A stretch of DNA of 64,000 nt from Gnetum montanum (lineage: Eukaryota; Streptophyta; Gnetopsida; Gnetales; Gnetaceae): contig MNCI01030279.1 in assembly GCA_015680685.1 (NCBI GenBank), positions 31,506 to 95,505 of the forward strand, in the 5' to 3' direction. Both the position numbers and the translations under genes were made by a program. Below are positions 41,220 through 54,264 of this stretch, piece after piece (within the stretch, counting starts at the first letter, position 1; each line of letters starts with the position of its first letter). Under the pieces are notes generated by a model, which ran no database searches, had not been told where the DNA came from, and saw nothing but the letters and a program-made list of their open reading frames with translations.

Positions 41220-43931
41220 GATGGTGGTGGCTCTTCCATCAAGTGCTTTTCTTTGTTGGCAGGCTTATGAAATTTTTACTAATCAAGAAATGCCTACAAA
41301 TTCTTCTCTTTCATCCTTGGGTCATATACAATCTAGGCTACTGAACCAATGTGTGCTAGCATCGGTACGTTCTAAGGACATGGTAACTACAAAAACATTT
41401 GATTAGCCTTCATGTACTAGGCTGCAAACTATCATCATTCTTCCTCAAAGGCCCTAGCTTTCTCTCTCAATTCATGATAATTTTTCAATCTCTTAGCTAG
41501 GTCTAAGGTAGCATACCTCTATCCATGGTAGTAATCTTTGATCACCTCCAATTTTGAGTTTGCCATATGGAGCTTCTACAAAGCATCTTTCCAATATATA
41601 AACTCTTTTTCATATGATGCATGGGTGATCACTACCTACTTCTCTAGCTCATTTCAAGGTCAACTTGCTATTAACATGATAAGGTTGGCATATCTAAGGT
41701 TAGCCAATGCCATGTATTCTTTCAAATATTTGATTTACAAGTCTTTATTATTTAATTCCGCCTACCAGACTAGTGCATAGCTATCTAGAATTAGCTACCA
41801 CTTAGGATTTTGTGCTAACAGGGACCCAATGCAAGCTTTAGCCATCTAGATTTCCTTCTCATTTATTTTCTTATACATGCCTACTTGGTTGTAGAAGTGT
41901 TCCTTTAGTTTTTTGTGCTTCTTGGCCTCATTCTGCCATGCACTAATTTCTATTGTAGACTTTTGTCAAATAGCACAAACCTCCTCTTTTAAAAGGGTTC
42001 TATTTTCTCTGGTCAATTTACTAATTTCCTTGTTAACCCTCACTAGTTTTTCTCTTAACTAGTGGGCACTCTCCTCAACAATATTCTTTTTCTTTTCAAT
42101 TATGATCAACCTTGAATTTTTGGTGGTGAGCTACTTGTTTTCTTCTTGTGTGGTGGTCAATGCATTTTTATATGCATAGGATTATGCATCAGTAGCTGAG
42201 GCATTCCAAACTACCTTCTCTTTTTCTTGTTCTATAGTTGCGCTCTCCTTAGTTAGCTTGGCTAGTAGCTCCATCTTGAATTGTTCTAGCTAGTCAAACA
42301 TAATAAACTAGGTAGGGTCTCATCATTCTGTTCTCAGGGTGGCCAACTCTTATTGTAACTTCTACATGATTTTCCCCAAATTTAGCCATAACAAAATTTC
42401 CTTTGGTGGATATGAGGTTTGACTATGTGATAGTGACATCACTAGGGATATTAAATAGGGTGGCCATCACTTGCCCTATCTACAATAAGTGATCTACCAC
42501 ATCCTCATGCACCGTAGGAGAGATTGAAGTTTTGACTAGAATCCATGCATCTCTAGTCCTAGCAAGATCTATAGGGGGTACAATAGGCACATTAAATGAT
42601 TCCTTGATGTGATCCATAATCATTTTTGTTGCACTTGCTACATCCTAATGCTACATTACCAAAATCGTGGAATCTTCTCTAGTTTTAAGCATCACTTATA
42701 AGGATGCAACATTTCTAGAGATTTTCCTAGACCACTGGGATCCTCCTCTTGATTGTAAGGAGATCTCTCCCCTTGTTGTATTGGTTGAAATGATGGGTTG
42801 TATGGCATCATTGATTACTATGAAGAGATTAGATTCATCTCTAATTTCCAAATTAATAGTCTTAATGATATTCTATAGATGATCATTGAGGGCCTATAAT
42901 CTTACATTGGTAGCGGTGGCAGAACTTGTGTTTCTGAGCACTATTTAGTCTCATGTTGTAATTTTACTTTTATCTCTATTTCCTTATCTTGTTCTTGCTC
43001 TTCACCAAGATCTTTTCTTAGTGATGTAGGTTTGAAGAGTTTGATGAAGGAGGTGTTCTGAGCCTTTCTAGGAATATCATTCATATATTCCAAGATTCCA
43101 ACACATTTGCATAACCTTCTAATTAGGTAAGGGAATGGGAGTGTTGGATTCCCTACCTTTTTCTTCTCAAACAACCTTTGAATTTTTAGTGAAGTAGAAT
43201 TGGGAAATATTGAACATATATTTATCCATTAAGATAGCACTTCCCTTGGCCACATATATTGAAATCTTGTTAAGCCTCTTGGTTGGGAAGAGATGATATC
43301 TACTGATCTTGAAATACGTTCTTTCCTCTATAGTTAGTTCATTATATGTTTTATCATCCTTTCCATATACTTGTTTTAGCCATACTTTTTTGGTGTTGGG
43401 GTCAGAGCTAAGGGACAAACGGATAACTTTAGCCCCTTAATTTGGCAAATTAAGAGCTACTGCAATTAACTTGATTGAGAAATAGACATTAACTCCATAA
43501 ATTTTTATAGTGGTGCCTTCATCTTTGTTGTGCCAAAATTTATGGGTCTCACTACGGTACCATTCAACACTATTTGAGAGAATAGGCCACCAGGATGATG
43601 CCTAAAGTTACATATGAATCACCTCTAGGGAAAACTCCATAAATAGACTAAAATTCATCTCCATGATGATTGTGGTCAATGTAGACTTTTCTTGGATGAC
43701 CTCAAGTCATTCAAGGGGCAATGTGAGATGTTTTCCTTGCATAGGAGCTAGTGGTTCTACAGCATCTCCTTGGATTTATTATGTAATAATAGGAGCCTCT
43801 TGATGGATGCTAAAAGATTGGGCCTCTTAATCTTCATGCTCTACCTACTTTTCTTGCTAGCCTTAGCCACCTCATGGGTGCTTGGCTACTCTCTATGAAG
43901 GTTCCCCTTGTGCTCCTCTTTTCAAGGCCAT
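41220..43931 (-). pseudogene. second ORF of element G: plant transposon-protein-like head and coiled-coil tail
   Basis: Starts ATG at 43931-43929 (MALKRGAQGEPS). The head contains VEWYRSETHKFWHN, IKIYGVNVYFSIKLIAVALNLPN (about 43540-43445), TIEERTYFKISRYHLFPTKRLNKI and SAILMDKYMFNISQ (43340-43200), then KVGNPTLPFPYLIRRLCKCVGI (43160-43090). This order resembles the 'putative plant transposon protein' domain found in env-position ORFs of Athila-like elements. The middle (42900-42400) stays readable with stops. The tail (about 42300-41430) is a strong coiled coil (e.g. LREKLVRVNKEISKLTRENRTLLKEE read in pieces). About 900 codons in all. Breaks are mostly single stops. Function unknown; domain assignment is by eye. 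Confidence 0.6.
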
Positions 43932-44492
43932 CTACAATCAAGCAAAGATTGGGTGTTACTAAGGTTGTGTTCTTTATTAGTAAGTAGTTTCTACTTTACT
44001 TGTTACCTTAGTTCATTAAGTTCCTAGTTCATATGACTATACAGTTAGAAATATTTTCAAGAAAAATCCATAAAAGTATTTATTTTCTTTTATGACACTT
44101 TGCAATTGGTTCCTTTTTCCTTATGTGTGACTTATTATAATGGTTATGGTCCCTTGGGTGGAAAAAGTCAGGTTTTTGGCATTACCATGATTGATTTTTT
44201 AGTATAACATTTATGATTTTTAACATTCTTACCCTTATAGTACCCTCTGGGAAATAGCAAATTATCAAAAATTGGAACAAGTATCCCACACAAGCACCTC
44301 CTATGACTAACTTAAACACTCTAGGTTCAGATAGGTTTAGATGGCACAAAAATTGAAGTGATAGAGCGCCAAATATCACAAGTGGAAAGTGGGTGCATAG
44401 AGCTTTGAGTTGTGAAAGAAAATTTGAACAACTCTCCTAGCTAAAAATGATGAGAATGAAGTTTGGATGCCATGGGAACCATATATATAGGT
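43932..44492 (-). promoter_or_regulatory. candidate promoter and 5'UTR intron of the second ORF of G
   Basis: Read on the minus strand: GATATC-like motifs at about 44561-44500 resemble the U3 of the LTRs of this group. CCTATATATATGG (44492-44480) is TATA-like. A splice donor GGTAAGAATG (GT at 44232-44231) and an acceptor TTGATTGTAG (AG at 43933-43932) directly before the ATG bound a possible 301-base intron. The sequences are seen; promoter and splicing are inferred. Confidence 0.4.
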
Positions 44493-44999
44493 TTTGTGTG
44501 ACTTGATATTAGGTATCCAACATCGCATCCTACCTGATATCGAGTACTTGATATTGGGGTCCAAGAATATGCATTAAATGGGGCAAGTGAGCATAGAAAA
44601 TGAAGCTCTATCATTGGTTGAAAGGTTTAAGGTTAGGTCCATAGTTCTAGGATAAGTGAAAAATTCGTTTGAGGCATTGAAAGTGTGAGAAGGTGGAGTC
44701 AATGATGTGAAAACCTTTAGAAGAAGTAAGAAAAAGGGCATGGAAATCGAGGTTGTGGATAGATCAAGTTACATGAGAAGGAAAATGAAAAAATCTAACA
44801 ATTAATCACTTGGAAGGTGAAGAATGATGTGGTTGTGTCAAATAAGTACAAGTCACAAAAGTTACACACGTGGATCCTCCCCAAAGCAGGCTCTAGCCTA
44901 TGATGCCATTGTGCAACCATACCTAAATATGTCCATAGGCATTGAAGGGGTTGAATGCAATTCATACCTATGCAACAAAACACACATGTTAAAACCACC

Positions 45000-46165
45000 A
45001 ATTTGAGATAATAACTCTATGTTACACAAAACCACAAGTTAGGATCAAATGGACAATGAGATGAGATAGACTATAGAAAGGATTGTAGAAATTGGGACAT
45101 GAGCTAACTCAAGATGGGTCCAATGAATCCTTGTGTGTTATTAATGGTTAAATATTCATGGTTCCTTCTTTCCAATATTCAAACCAAGTCCAAACCACAT
45201 TTTAGTGACATCCCATCATTTCATCATGTCGATAGAGAACCATAAGACTATCATAGTTGCACGGAGTAACATCACTTGGCATTTTTTCTAAGGGAGGATC
45301 TTATTTATGGCACACATGGATTTCTTTTTGATGTTCTGCAAGGCCGTGAACCTTTAGACATGGGTACATGTCTTTCCAATGGCATCCAAAAAATTTATTT
45401 AGTGCCTTTTTATGGTACTCTTACTCTCATTTTTTGTTAGATCTACAAGGATATAATTACAACCTTAGAAACATGATAGAACATATAGAAGTGGCTAAAG
45501 AGAATCCACAACTCCCCTTGATGTCACACCTCTTACATTCCCCCTTGGTTTTTCACTCTTTTGCCTAGAAACAATGATTATGAATATATTTTATGTTGGA
45601 TGATGGAAAATAATATCATTATGATGTGGGTAAGAACCTCTTATTAATGGAATGAATGGATGAATTGCGTGGTCTCAATGTATGAACAATATGTCCCTTA
45701 TGATTTGACAACATAAAGAAAACCTCATCTCCATGGGCTACATGATGGTTTTATTTACAAGAAAGATTACTAAAAAATAAGATGAAAACAAAAAATAGAA
45801 AAGGTTGAAAAGAATAAGAAAAATTATATGAAGAAAAGAGAAAATGAAAAAAAATTGTAAAAAAAAAAGATGGAAAACACTTATGAATCCTAAAGATTAG
45901 AATAGGGGCTGACTCCCATGACTAAAGATTTCATGACAAGGATTAATAAGTGGATAGATAGAATCCATACATGTATAAAACATTGGTAACTATTCATTCC
46001 TAAGCCACTGGGTGTCTTTTGATGTTGCAGTGGCTAGGTAGATAAAATGTTGGTCACATACTTAAGTGTTAAATCTCTGGTGGATCAGGATATGAGGTGT
46101 GTTAATGTGACAAATGTCTAGCCCATGATTGTGCCCTTGATCATGATATGATATGCATAGATTTT
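45000..46165 (-). other. non-coding middle of element G (pol missing)
   Basis: Contains pieces related to the 3' regions of D and F (e.g. near 45100-45170 and 45600-45680). It is A-rich at 45770-45870. No protease or pol motif is recognised in the 2.2 kb between gag and the second ORF region. Confidence 0.5.
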
Positions 46166-46169
46166 TTGG

Positions 46170-48398
46170 TGTCCCCAAGCTTGTAGATTCATTGCTTGGG
46201 TTTGGAACTGAAGTAATGATGGATGGTGGCCTTTGTGTAGGATCAGAGGATAGTGGTGGTGAAAAGGAAGGTGCTACACTAGGTTGGAATTATGCTAGTT
46301 TGGATGATGTGGTAGATCCATGAGTCTTTTGCTTCAGCTTATGGCCTTTCCTCTAAAAGGGATGTTTTTTATGTTGCAGTTGAGATCCACTAGTGTCAGC
46401 ATGTCTATGCACATTTGGAACACAAGTGGCAATCATTTGTTGATATTGTGGTGTAAAACCTTCCTATGTCCTTGGTGGTGGCATGTGATGTGGTGGAGTA
46501 TAAGAATATCAAGGGTAAGATGGGTGGTAAGAGGTGTGAGGTGGTTATTCCTCTGGGGATGTCATGGGTTGATGGAACATGGGAGAGTGATAGTGGCAAT
46601 TTGAAGTAGAAAACCTAGAACTAGTTGGGGAAATATGGTGCTCAACATAATATTTGTGCAGGTTTTGTGGATAGGAAGGATAGAGGTGATTTGGTGGTGG
46701 CCTCTTCCACGACTGTTGTTATTGCCACTGTGGTTGATGACAATGTTGAGGCTAGTAATAAGTCCCCTTAGGATGGCATTGTTAGTTATGGGATTATCTA
46801 TAATTACTTTGTGGAAGAGAAAATCTCCTAGGTAGGTGCTTCTGTCTAAACTTTGAATTTAAGGCACCTACCCAATACTCATGTAGATGCAACAAGGCTA
46901 GGAAATGGCCCTTTATATGGTCATATATGTAGATGTCACATCCATTATCTTCTTCTGTGATTGTGTCCATAGCCTGACTTTTGTTAGCCATTTTTCTTGT
47001 TTGTCGAAAAGTGTTTCTAGCCATTTCTTGGTTCTAGATCCTTTATTTATTATGATTTCTTGGCTTGTTTTGCATGATCCTCTCCTCAATCATCTTAGTG
47101 AGAGTTTTAATTTTTTCATATATCCATTTTGACATCCTATTAAACTTTGCTTCAAGTTTAGCAATAGACTTCTATATTGACAAGGTTTATTGTGGAATCA
47201 CTTTATCAAGAGTAGTTTCTTTCTACTTATCATATATATGGACCTCCTTCTGTTGAAAAGTTTCATCCCTCTAATATTTCTTGATATTCTCCCATTTGCA
47301 TATCTCTCCTTCTTTTTTTGCCACATGCTTGATTAGTTCTTACATATGATGGGCTTGTAGCTCGTATAATTGACCTAGGCATACATCCCAAGGATCTCCC
47401 TTGTTTCATTGTAAAGTCTATCTATGATGTGGAAATGTTGCTTTTCCTTAGAGAAATCATGACCTAGGCATTTATTCAGTAGGGAATAATATCTATCTAA
47501 GGCCATGTCCAAGGATTCATGTTGTTCTTGCTTCCATTCTTGGATCTGTCTCCTTAGGTTGGACACCCTCGCATAGGTTTGGTATTTCTTGTTGAAGATT
47601 TCTAGCATTGTGGACCATATTTTGATTGAATTTGGTTTTAATGATGTATACCACACTTTAGTTCTATCAATTAGTGTCCTAGAAAAGATCTTAAGCTTTT
47701 GCCACCCACTTTCAATGTTGTAGAAAGCACAAGCATCATGGAAGGCTTGTAAATGATGTTGTAGATCTAAATCATAGTCTCCTAAAAATTTACGAATATT
47801 ATTCATATCAAGCCTAGGTAGGAAACTCTCTTTCTGATGCTTGCAAGATATCTTAACTATCTCTATGATCTGCATTAGGCTCCAAATGGCCAAAAGTGGT
47901 TTATTGTCATTAGATAGGTTGTGATGAAAATATCTATTTGGTTGATTATGACGATTTTTTCTATGTTCATGTTAATGATTGTGAGTGTTCCTATGGGTTT
48001 GATTTTTATTTCTATTCTAACCCTTTTGTGGGAGCTTTATCTTCATACCTACATTCATCCTCATTAGAACTAGATGTTAAAAGGAAAGAGGAAGATGAAG
48101 AACTAGAAGGATTACCATGGCTTCTATGGTGTTCCCTAGGGTCCTTTAAGTTATCATTTCTTGGTTTCAAGGAGTTCTTAGGCCTTGGGGCCTCCCCTAG
48201 TTTAGGAATTATGTGATGTCCTCCTAGATTGTATACCTTAGGTGAATGTAGTCTTTGAGTGTTGTATGGGCAGTCATGAACATAAGAACCTCTTGCATAA
48301 GGTTAGTCACTCCAATTTTCCTCACTATATATGTCATTAGTTCTCTAATGAATGTTTTCGTTATATAGTACATTATTTCTTCCTTGTGAAAGAGACAT
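46170..48398 (-). pseudogene. gag: gag of element G (broken)
   Basis: ATG at 48398-48396 (MSLSQGRNNV). A basic Ser/His/Arg-rich linker (PREHHRSHG) lies near 48130. The capsid is open from 47893 to 47375: HHLQAFHDACAFYNIESGWQKLKIFSRTL, TMLEIFNKKYQTYARVSNL, LDMALDRYYSLLNKCLGHDFS and LYNETREILGMYA. GCDIYIYDHIKGHFLALLHLHE at about 46960-46880 matches the C-terminal motif of D. A Pro/His/Gln-rich tail follows. Stops and frameshifts are outside the capsid. Confidence 0.82.
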
Positions 48399-48504
48399 TG
48401 TTCTTGGCTTCTGATGTGTGTGATTTAATATTTTCTAAAAGATATAGCATTAATACCTTTATAGCAATCATGTATAATATAACTAATATAGATAACTAGC
48501 ACCA

Positions 48505-48523
48505 TCCCTGGCAATAGCACCAA
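48505..48523 (-). other. primer-binding site of element G (tRNA-Asp type)
   Basis: On the minus strand TTGGTGCTATTGCCAGGGA follows the 5' LTR, close to the D site TTGGCTCCATTGCCGGGGA. Confidence 0.75.
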
Positions 48524-49415
48524 TGATGAGTGGTGAGGTACCCCTATCCCCAACAATATGAATCACAAGCGTTCATGCATGATTTGGTCGAATTTCATGG
48601 ATGGGACTAGTTGTGGCATCTAGATTATTATGCTTTGATCATATTTTACTATCTTCCCACTTGTACTAGTGGTAGCTTTGTCACGTTTGGCTTAGTCCAA
48701 AGTGAGGCATATGATGTTTTCTAATTTTATGTTGCTTCTAATGATGATTAAGAGATAAATTCACTAAGCTAATAAAAAATGGAAAATAAAATTTAAAATT
48801 TCCTACATGCAATAAGTATCCATTCCTAATCATCTATACATGCATTGAACTTTAGGTAACCACTACTGGGATTTCCAAGCATACATCATTGGGTGTGCCA
48901 AACGATACACTCTTGGATTACCAAGTACCTACACTTAAGTGCTTGTGATTAAGTTGTATTTATTTCACTTAATAGCAAGAATAGTAAATAGAAATAAATG
49001 GAAATATTAACTAAATAAAGTAGTAAATAATTGAACAATTAATTAAATAATTAAAGTAATGATAAATCTAAGTAAATGTGGCAATGATGGAAGTAATCTT
49101 AATCTTTATTTCTAGTCATGTAACATGTCCAAGTATGTCACACTTGAACAAAGGTGTCATATGATTACAAACATCACACTATTAGCATGCATTAGGAATA
49201 ACAAAATTTGAATGCAAAAACCTAAGAAATATTATCAAAAACTAATAAGTAAAACTATGCTCCAACCATGCATCAAAGTGTTATTTATAGGTTAGCATGG
49301 AAGAGACAATATCAAGTATCCAACATCATTTCTTGCAACCCGATATTGCATATTCGATATTAGAGCCTTGATATTGGGTATCCAATATTAGGGCTAATAC
49401 AATGATGAATCATCA
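48524..49415 (-). repeat. 5' LTR of element G
   Basis: Partner of 40137-41015. Minus-strand TATA box CTATAAATAA at about 49281-49290. Confidence 0.85.
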
Positions 49416-51199
49416 ATGAATAACAAATATCTAGAAGTTTAAATTTTAACCACCTAAGGAGTTACAACTTCCATGGAAAGTTAAGAGATTTTTAAGCCAC
49501 ATTTGGCAAGTGTCTCCTTGGTAATGGAAAAAAAATCAAAATTAGCTACAAATATCTTGGAGTGTTGGTTGTAACTATCATGATGTTACAACTTTCTTGA
49601 GAAGTTTCAATTCTCATAGAAAATAAACTAATATTTACGAAATTTTCATAAATCTTCCCTTTTTTCTAAATCATAATATGGAGATCTTTTAAAAGTGTTG
49701 CTCTAATGTTAAATTAATCTCCTTTATAATACACCAAATCATGCTAGTTGATGATGAGATTAAGCAGTTTTTTCTTGGCATCTCATCCACACAATCGCTA
49801 GTCCTCGTGGTAATAAGACTAACTTTCTAGCCTAGTGAAACATTTGTTTTAATAAAATTATGCAATGTACCATAGTTTCAAAGCTGTAAACATCATTATT
49901 GCAACTGGTAGCTTCTTCACAGCAACAATGGAGGTGGCATTTACATGGATTCGAGGTGGTGTTCAGCTTCTTGCATGATCAATTTTCCCAAATTCACTGT
50001 AACATGCTCAGGCTCACACTTCCCATAAAAGTTCAAGGAGATCCCAAATGGCACACTTGCAATGGCAACTACCAGGTGAAAATGGCAAAGCACCAATGTA
50101 GGAAACATCTAGAAGAATGATAGTGAGTGGTAGAGAATAATGTAGGACATAGAATCATTCTTTAACTAAACCCTAACCATTGCCTCTATAAATAGATCAA
50201 ATATGAGTGTTAACACTATTTGCATCTACATTGGAATTGGCCAAGAGGTTTCGATGCTGGGAAGGCCTAGATTTAAATGTGTGATTGGGATTGCTGCCAC
50301 TAGTTTAGCCTAAAGAATCAATAGTATCCACCATTTTTTGAGAGTATAATGCAAAGTCCATTTTTAATTTCTATTGATAGTCCATAGTAATTCATCATGG
50401 AATATATGCCTTTTATTTTTCATCATTTGTTGACTAGGAGGAAGATCATTGCTCCATTGTATACCATCACAATAAGCTTAGCCAAGGAGGTTGAATACAT
50501 TTTGTTCATTAGGAATCGTAGTGGCCATCAATTTGGATTTGTGATCATTTTCCTTAGTTAAATAATTTTGTTTCCCAATTTATACCAAGATCTCTTTCCA
50601 CAATAACATTTTCTATTCCAATCTTGTAATAACCTAAATTTCTAAATTTTATCTTTACTTTTCATTGTTATAAAGATAGTAGCATAGAAAATTCTAAAAT
50701 GATGATTTTGAATCATCAAACTGGATTCAAAACCAACTAAATAATTTTCTAATAGTTTAACTATTTTTTTAGAAATTTATCAACAAGAGATAGAAATCAT
50801 TTGATTTTACATATAGAGTCTTGTTGGGTAGAGCATATTTTTATTCTTTGATCAACAATGCCTTCATCTTGTATACATCACAAAAGTTGTAAAGATTTTC
50901 ATGAAGATACAATTCCCTGGGTAGTTGGTTGCAAGAAAAATGGATGACAATTTTTGCAATGAATTGGCTTTATCCACATTAGTAAAGATAACTTTCCTTT
51001 GAAGATGATTCAAATGATGAACCAAAATTTGTTACTTTGTACATTTCACCCTTATGAGAAAAAGAATTAAATTTTGTAGCATCTTTGTGATGAATGTTAT
51101 GTCCTTTTTCCCAAAATGATGAGTCCTCAATAGCAATTTTAACTTTGATAGAGAAGAATAACTCATTATAAAAATCATGCAATATGATTTTTTTATAAC
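49416..51199. other. non-coding stretch between elements G and F
   Basis: 49740-50350 contains a TATA-like 'cctctataaatagatc' at about 50178-50193 and could be an old LTR, but no partner was found. At 50625 TGTAATAACCTAAATTTC looks like the start of a long chromovirus LTR. 50980-51194 has a coding-like minus-strand frame I do not recognise (ends at the F insertion). Confidence 0.35.
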
Positions 51200-52043
51200 T
51201 GATGAGTGGCGAGGTACCCCTACACTCAACCATACAAATACAAGCATAACACGCACGATCTAGTTGAACTTTGCAGACTAAGTACCTACATGCATCATGG
51301 AACACTTAAGGTTAATTATTCATTATCTTCCTAGACTTACTTGTATTTGTCACGGTGTATGGTTAAGTAAGTCTGAGGTATATGATTTTTATGTCTTTTC
51401 AATTTTATCTCCTATGATAGAGAGGTGAAGGGTTGAAGAGAGTAATTACTAACTTTAACTAACTAGCTAAGCCTTAATTAACCTAGCGTCAGCATCCATT
51501 CCCACTTACTGTTTACACCCTGAACCAATGCAACTGTGGTTACCAAACTCTAGTCATTGCTGGGATCACCACGCATAACGCACATGCTTGAAGTGGTCGT
51601 ACTGAGGCACTTAACTAGAAGAGAAGGGTTGAGAGAGATTTAACTCCTAATAAATCATGTAAATGATAAATAGTAAATAACAATAAATAAAATTCCTATT
51701 TAGCCTATTCCATGCACTGCAAGGTTTATCCAAGAAGTTTATCTTTATTTTTGTACAAAAATATGTGTTCAGGTACAATATCTACTCGAATAAAGATCCA
51801 TTCACTTTGAAGCTTCTACTGCAGGCACATGGAAAATATTCTATCTCTAGAGAGGTAAAACTACCAGAGTTTTGCTAAGGGTCTAGCACGAGATGAGAAA
51901 TAAAGGAGAGCTGCCTCTTATTTATAGACTTGGCAATGCACCACGATATCGTAGGGGACGACGCGATATCGTATATGCAATATCACGGGGGATGCGATAT
52001 CGCATACGTGATATCACGACCCATGCGATATCGCATCCCATCA
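51200..52043 (-). repeat. 3' LTR of element F
   Basis: Partner of 57532-58287; ~90 bases longer near the U3 palindromes (51950-52043), which hold several GATATC copies. Minus-strand TATA box CTATAAATAAG at about 51917-51927. Confidence 0.92.
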
Positions 52044-54125
52044 TAGCCCCATGACTGAATGAAAACTCATCCTTGAGTTCCTTACAAAATATTGTGAAGG
52101 TATGAGATTATTGACTGAATAGAACTAATGGGATGACATGTGAACGGATCATCATTACAAGAAAAAAAATTGGTGTTCATGACAACAAGAGTGAACACCT
52201 TATTACATTAACATCAGGCCTTATTTGGTAGCTTGAGAAAGAGAGAGAGAAAGAAGTTTTGCTGCTACCAATGCCAAGATTGTGTCTTTCGTTGTCCATA
52301 AGCACGCCATTGGTCTTGCTCTTTGCATAGCTGCGTCCAACACTGCTCCATTCCAAGTATTCTCACTAGATCCAATCCATTGTTGCATGATTGCCGTCTA
52401 CAAACACAACACAATCTTATATTAGCAAGGGTAAATGAATTTCAATGCAGTTGATACCTTGCTTTGGTGAAAGTATATTGGCTAAGTTGTGGCATGGCTA
52501 ATTGCAGGTCTGGAGATATAATATTGATGACTATCGAAGGTTTAGGGGTTAGGAGAAAATCAAAAAAATTGGGTCCCATATCCCCATGACTAATCACGAA
52601 CCTCTAGTAGCAATAGAATGGAGAAATAAAAAGAACAAGAAATATGGAGAAAAAGAGACAACTATAACATTGACGAAATGGATGTCAAGATGGAAATGAA
52701 CAAAATTAAATGGATTGCAAAAATGTTAGGGAAAATAATTTAACTGGTGCATCAAATAGGAATGTCAGTGGATCCTTCCCAAAGTAGGCTCATGCCCTTA
52801 ATAACCTAACAAACCCACATTCAAAGAGTTCGTAGGCTCTAGGAATGTCATTTGGAACAAGAGTTAAAGTCTTAATCATAAGAATTTACCAAAAAGAAAA
52901 TAATGCATCAACTAAAATATACACTAATGATATAACCGACAATGAGGTGAACAATGGAGAGAAGGATGGAGAGAAGAGAATGGAATAGAATTCCAAGAAC
53001 AAGGTGGTGTACAACCCCTTGTGTGTTTCATGATTAATGTGACTTAGTAGATCCCATTCCAAGTCTAGCCTCAAACAAACCACATTCAGTGACTTCACAT
53101 TAATGCATTCGGCCAGGCCATCCACTTGAAGTAACAAGAATGCCTTCACCCAAGAGCCACCACCATTCCGATGAAATGAAGGAGGAGAGAATGGGAAGTG
53201 AGAAAGGCCTTAGTTAGAGGGAACATTTTTATTTTAGTTCCATAACCAATGCTTGTAGTGCAAAGGATTATTTTTTCTAAGGGGTGTGCTTTGAATTCTC
53301 ACTTTCTCTTTTTTTTTTTCCTTTTTTATTTTTATTTTTATTTTTATTTTTATTAATTTTTTGTGTGTTTATGCATGAGAACCACACCATGCAAAGACTT
53401 TGTTATTTTTATTGCTCAGCTTCCCGATGATTGGGTTATGTCAAAACAACAAGAAAACTCAAGAAGAAAACATCCAAGCACCCAAGAGAACGGCCAACAA
53501 AAATGGATCAAGTTCCCTTGAAGTCACACCCTTTTCAATCCTTGAGTCGTTCCTTAGTTTGAGAAGTGCCCAGTCACCAATTCGTTAGATTTTTTATTTA
53601 AAAAGGGATTGTACATTTCCAAGCCAAGAGAGACCATAGAAATTGGTGGATGTATGGATGAAGTGAACTAATTGCCTACCATATCAAAAGAACATACCTT
53701 AGTATCAACATCATGACTTAAAGGTAAAAACCAAACATTAGCAATCAAGATGAAAAAAATTCATACGATCATGAAGAACACTTATTGGGTTACAAACTTA
53801 CATGGTGGATAACACATGCACACACACACACACAAAATGGAAAAGTATAACAATGTTGTAAAACAAAAACAAGAAAAGTTAAAGAAATTTGTAAAAAAAA
53901 ATATGTAAAACAAAAATGTGTAAAACAAAAACATGTAAGACAAAAACATGTAAAAAAAATGTGTAAAACAAAAACTTGTAAAACAAAAATGTGTAAAACA
54001 AAAACGTGTAAAAAATAAATAAAAAGAACTGAGGGCCCAAAATGATTAGCATAGGTGGCCATCTCCCCCATGATTGAATGGAAAGGGAGAGATCTGAAAT
54101 AATGAGCATCTATTTAAATTTATTA
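52044..54125 (-). other. 3' non-coding region of element F
   Basis: Aligns with D 23690-25736: CA run at about 53817-53834, T/A-rich stretches, single copy of the E tandem unit (53275-53405), and PPT-like motifs at 52044-52056, 52579-52592 and 54061-54074. At 52399-52350 is the remnant of the second ORF, with acceptor GTGTTTGTAG then ACG in place of ATG. Confidence 0.78.
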
Positions 54126-54264
54126 AAAGTGTCCAACTTCTCCCGATTGATGTTTTCAGGTTAAGGGGTGGAAGTTGGTGATGCTCATATTCCAATGTAT
54201 CTATGCCTTCATTTTTGGCATGAGTTGTTCCCCCAGTTCGTTCCATGCATGTTGGTTTGTTCTT

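Larger units (their letters stand above)
40137..49415 (-). mobile_element. Element G: gag plus second-ORF LTR retrotransposon lacking pol (9.3 kb)
   Basis: Minus-strand element with LTRs 48524-49415 (5') and 40137-41015 (3'), ends TGATGA.../...CTCATCA as in D-F. Flanks GTGAG and ATGAA differ by two G/A transitions and are probably a decayed target-site duplication. Reading along the minus strand: PBS (48523-48505), gag (48398 to ~46170), non-coding sequence related to the 3' region of D (46.1-45.0 kb), a TATA-like site and candidate intron, a long second ORF (43931 to ~41220) and PPT (41030-41016). No protease or RT-integrase is recognised. Confidence 0.85.

Noticed and set aside
53790-54109. 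Repetitive Phe/Leu/Val-rich minus-strand frames that look like membrane segments
   Set aside because: They arise from T-rich 'ttttgttttacaca' repeats in the non-coding 3' region, also seen untranslated in D and E.
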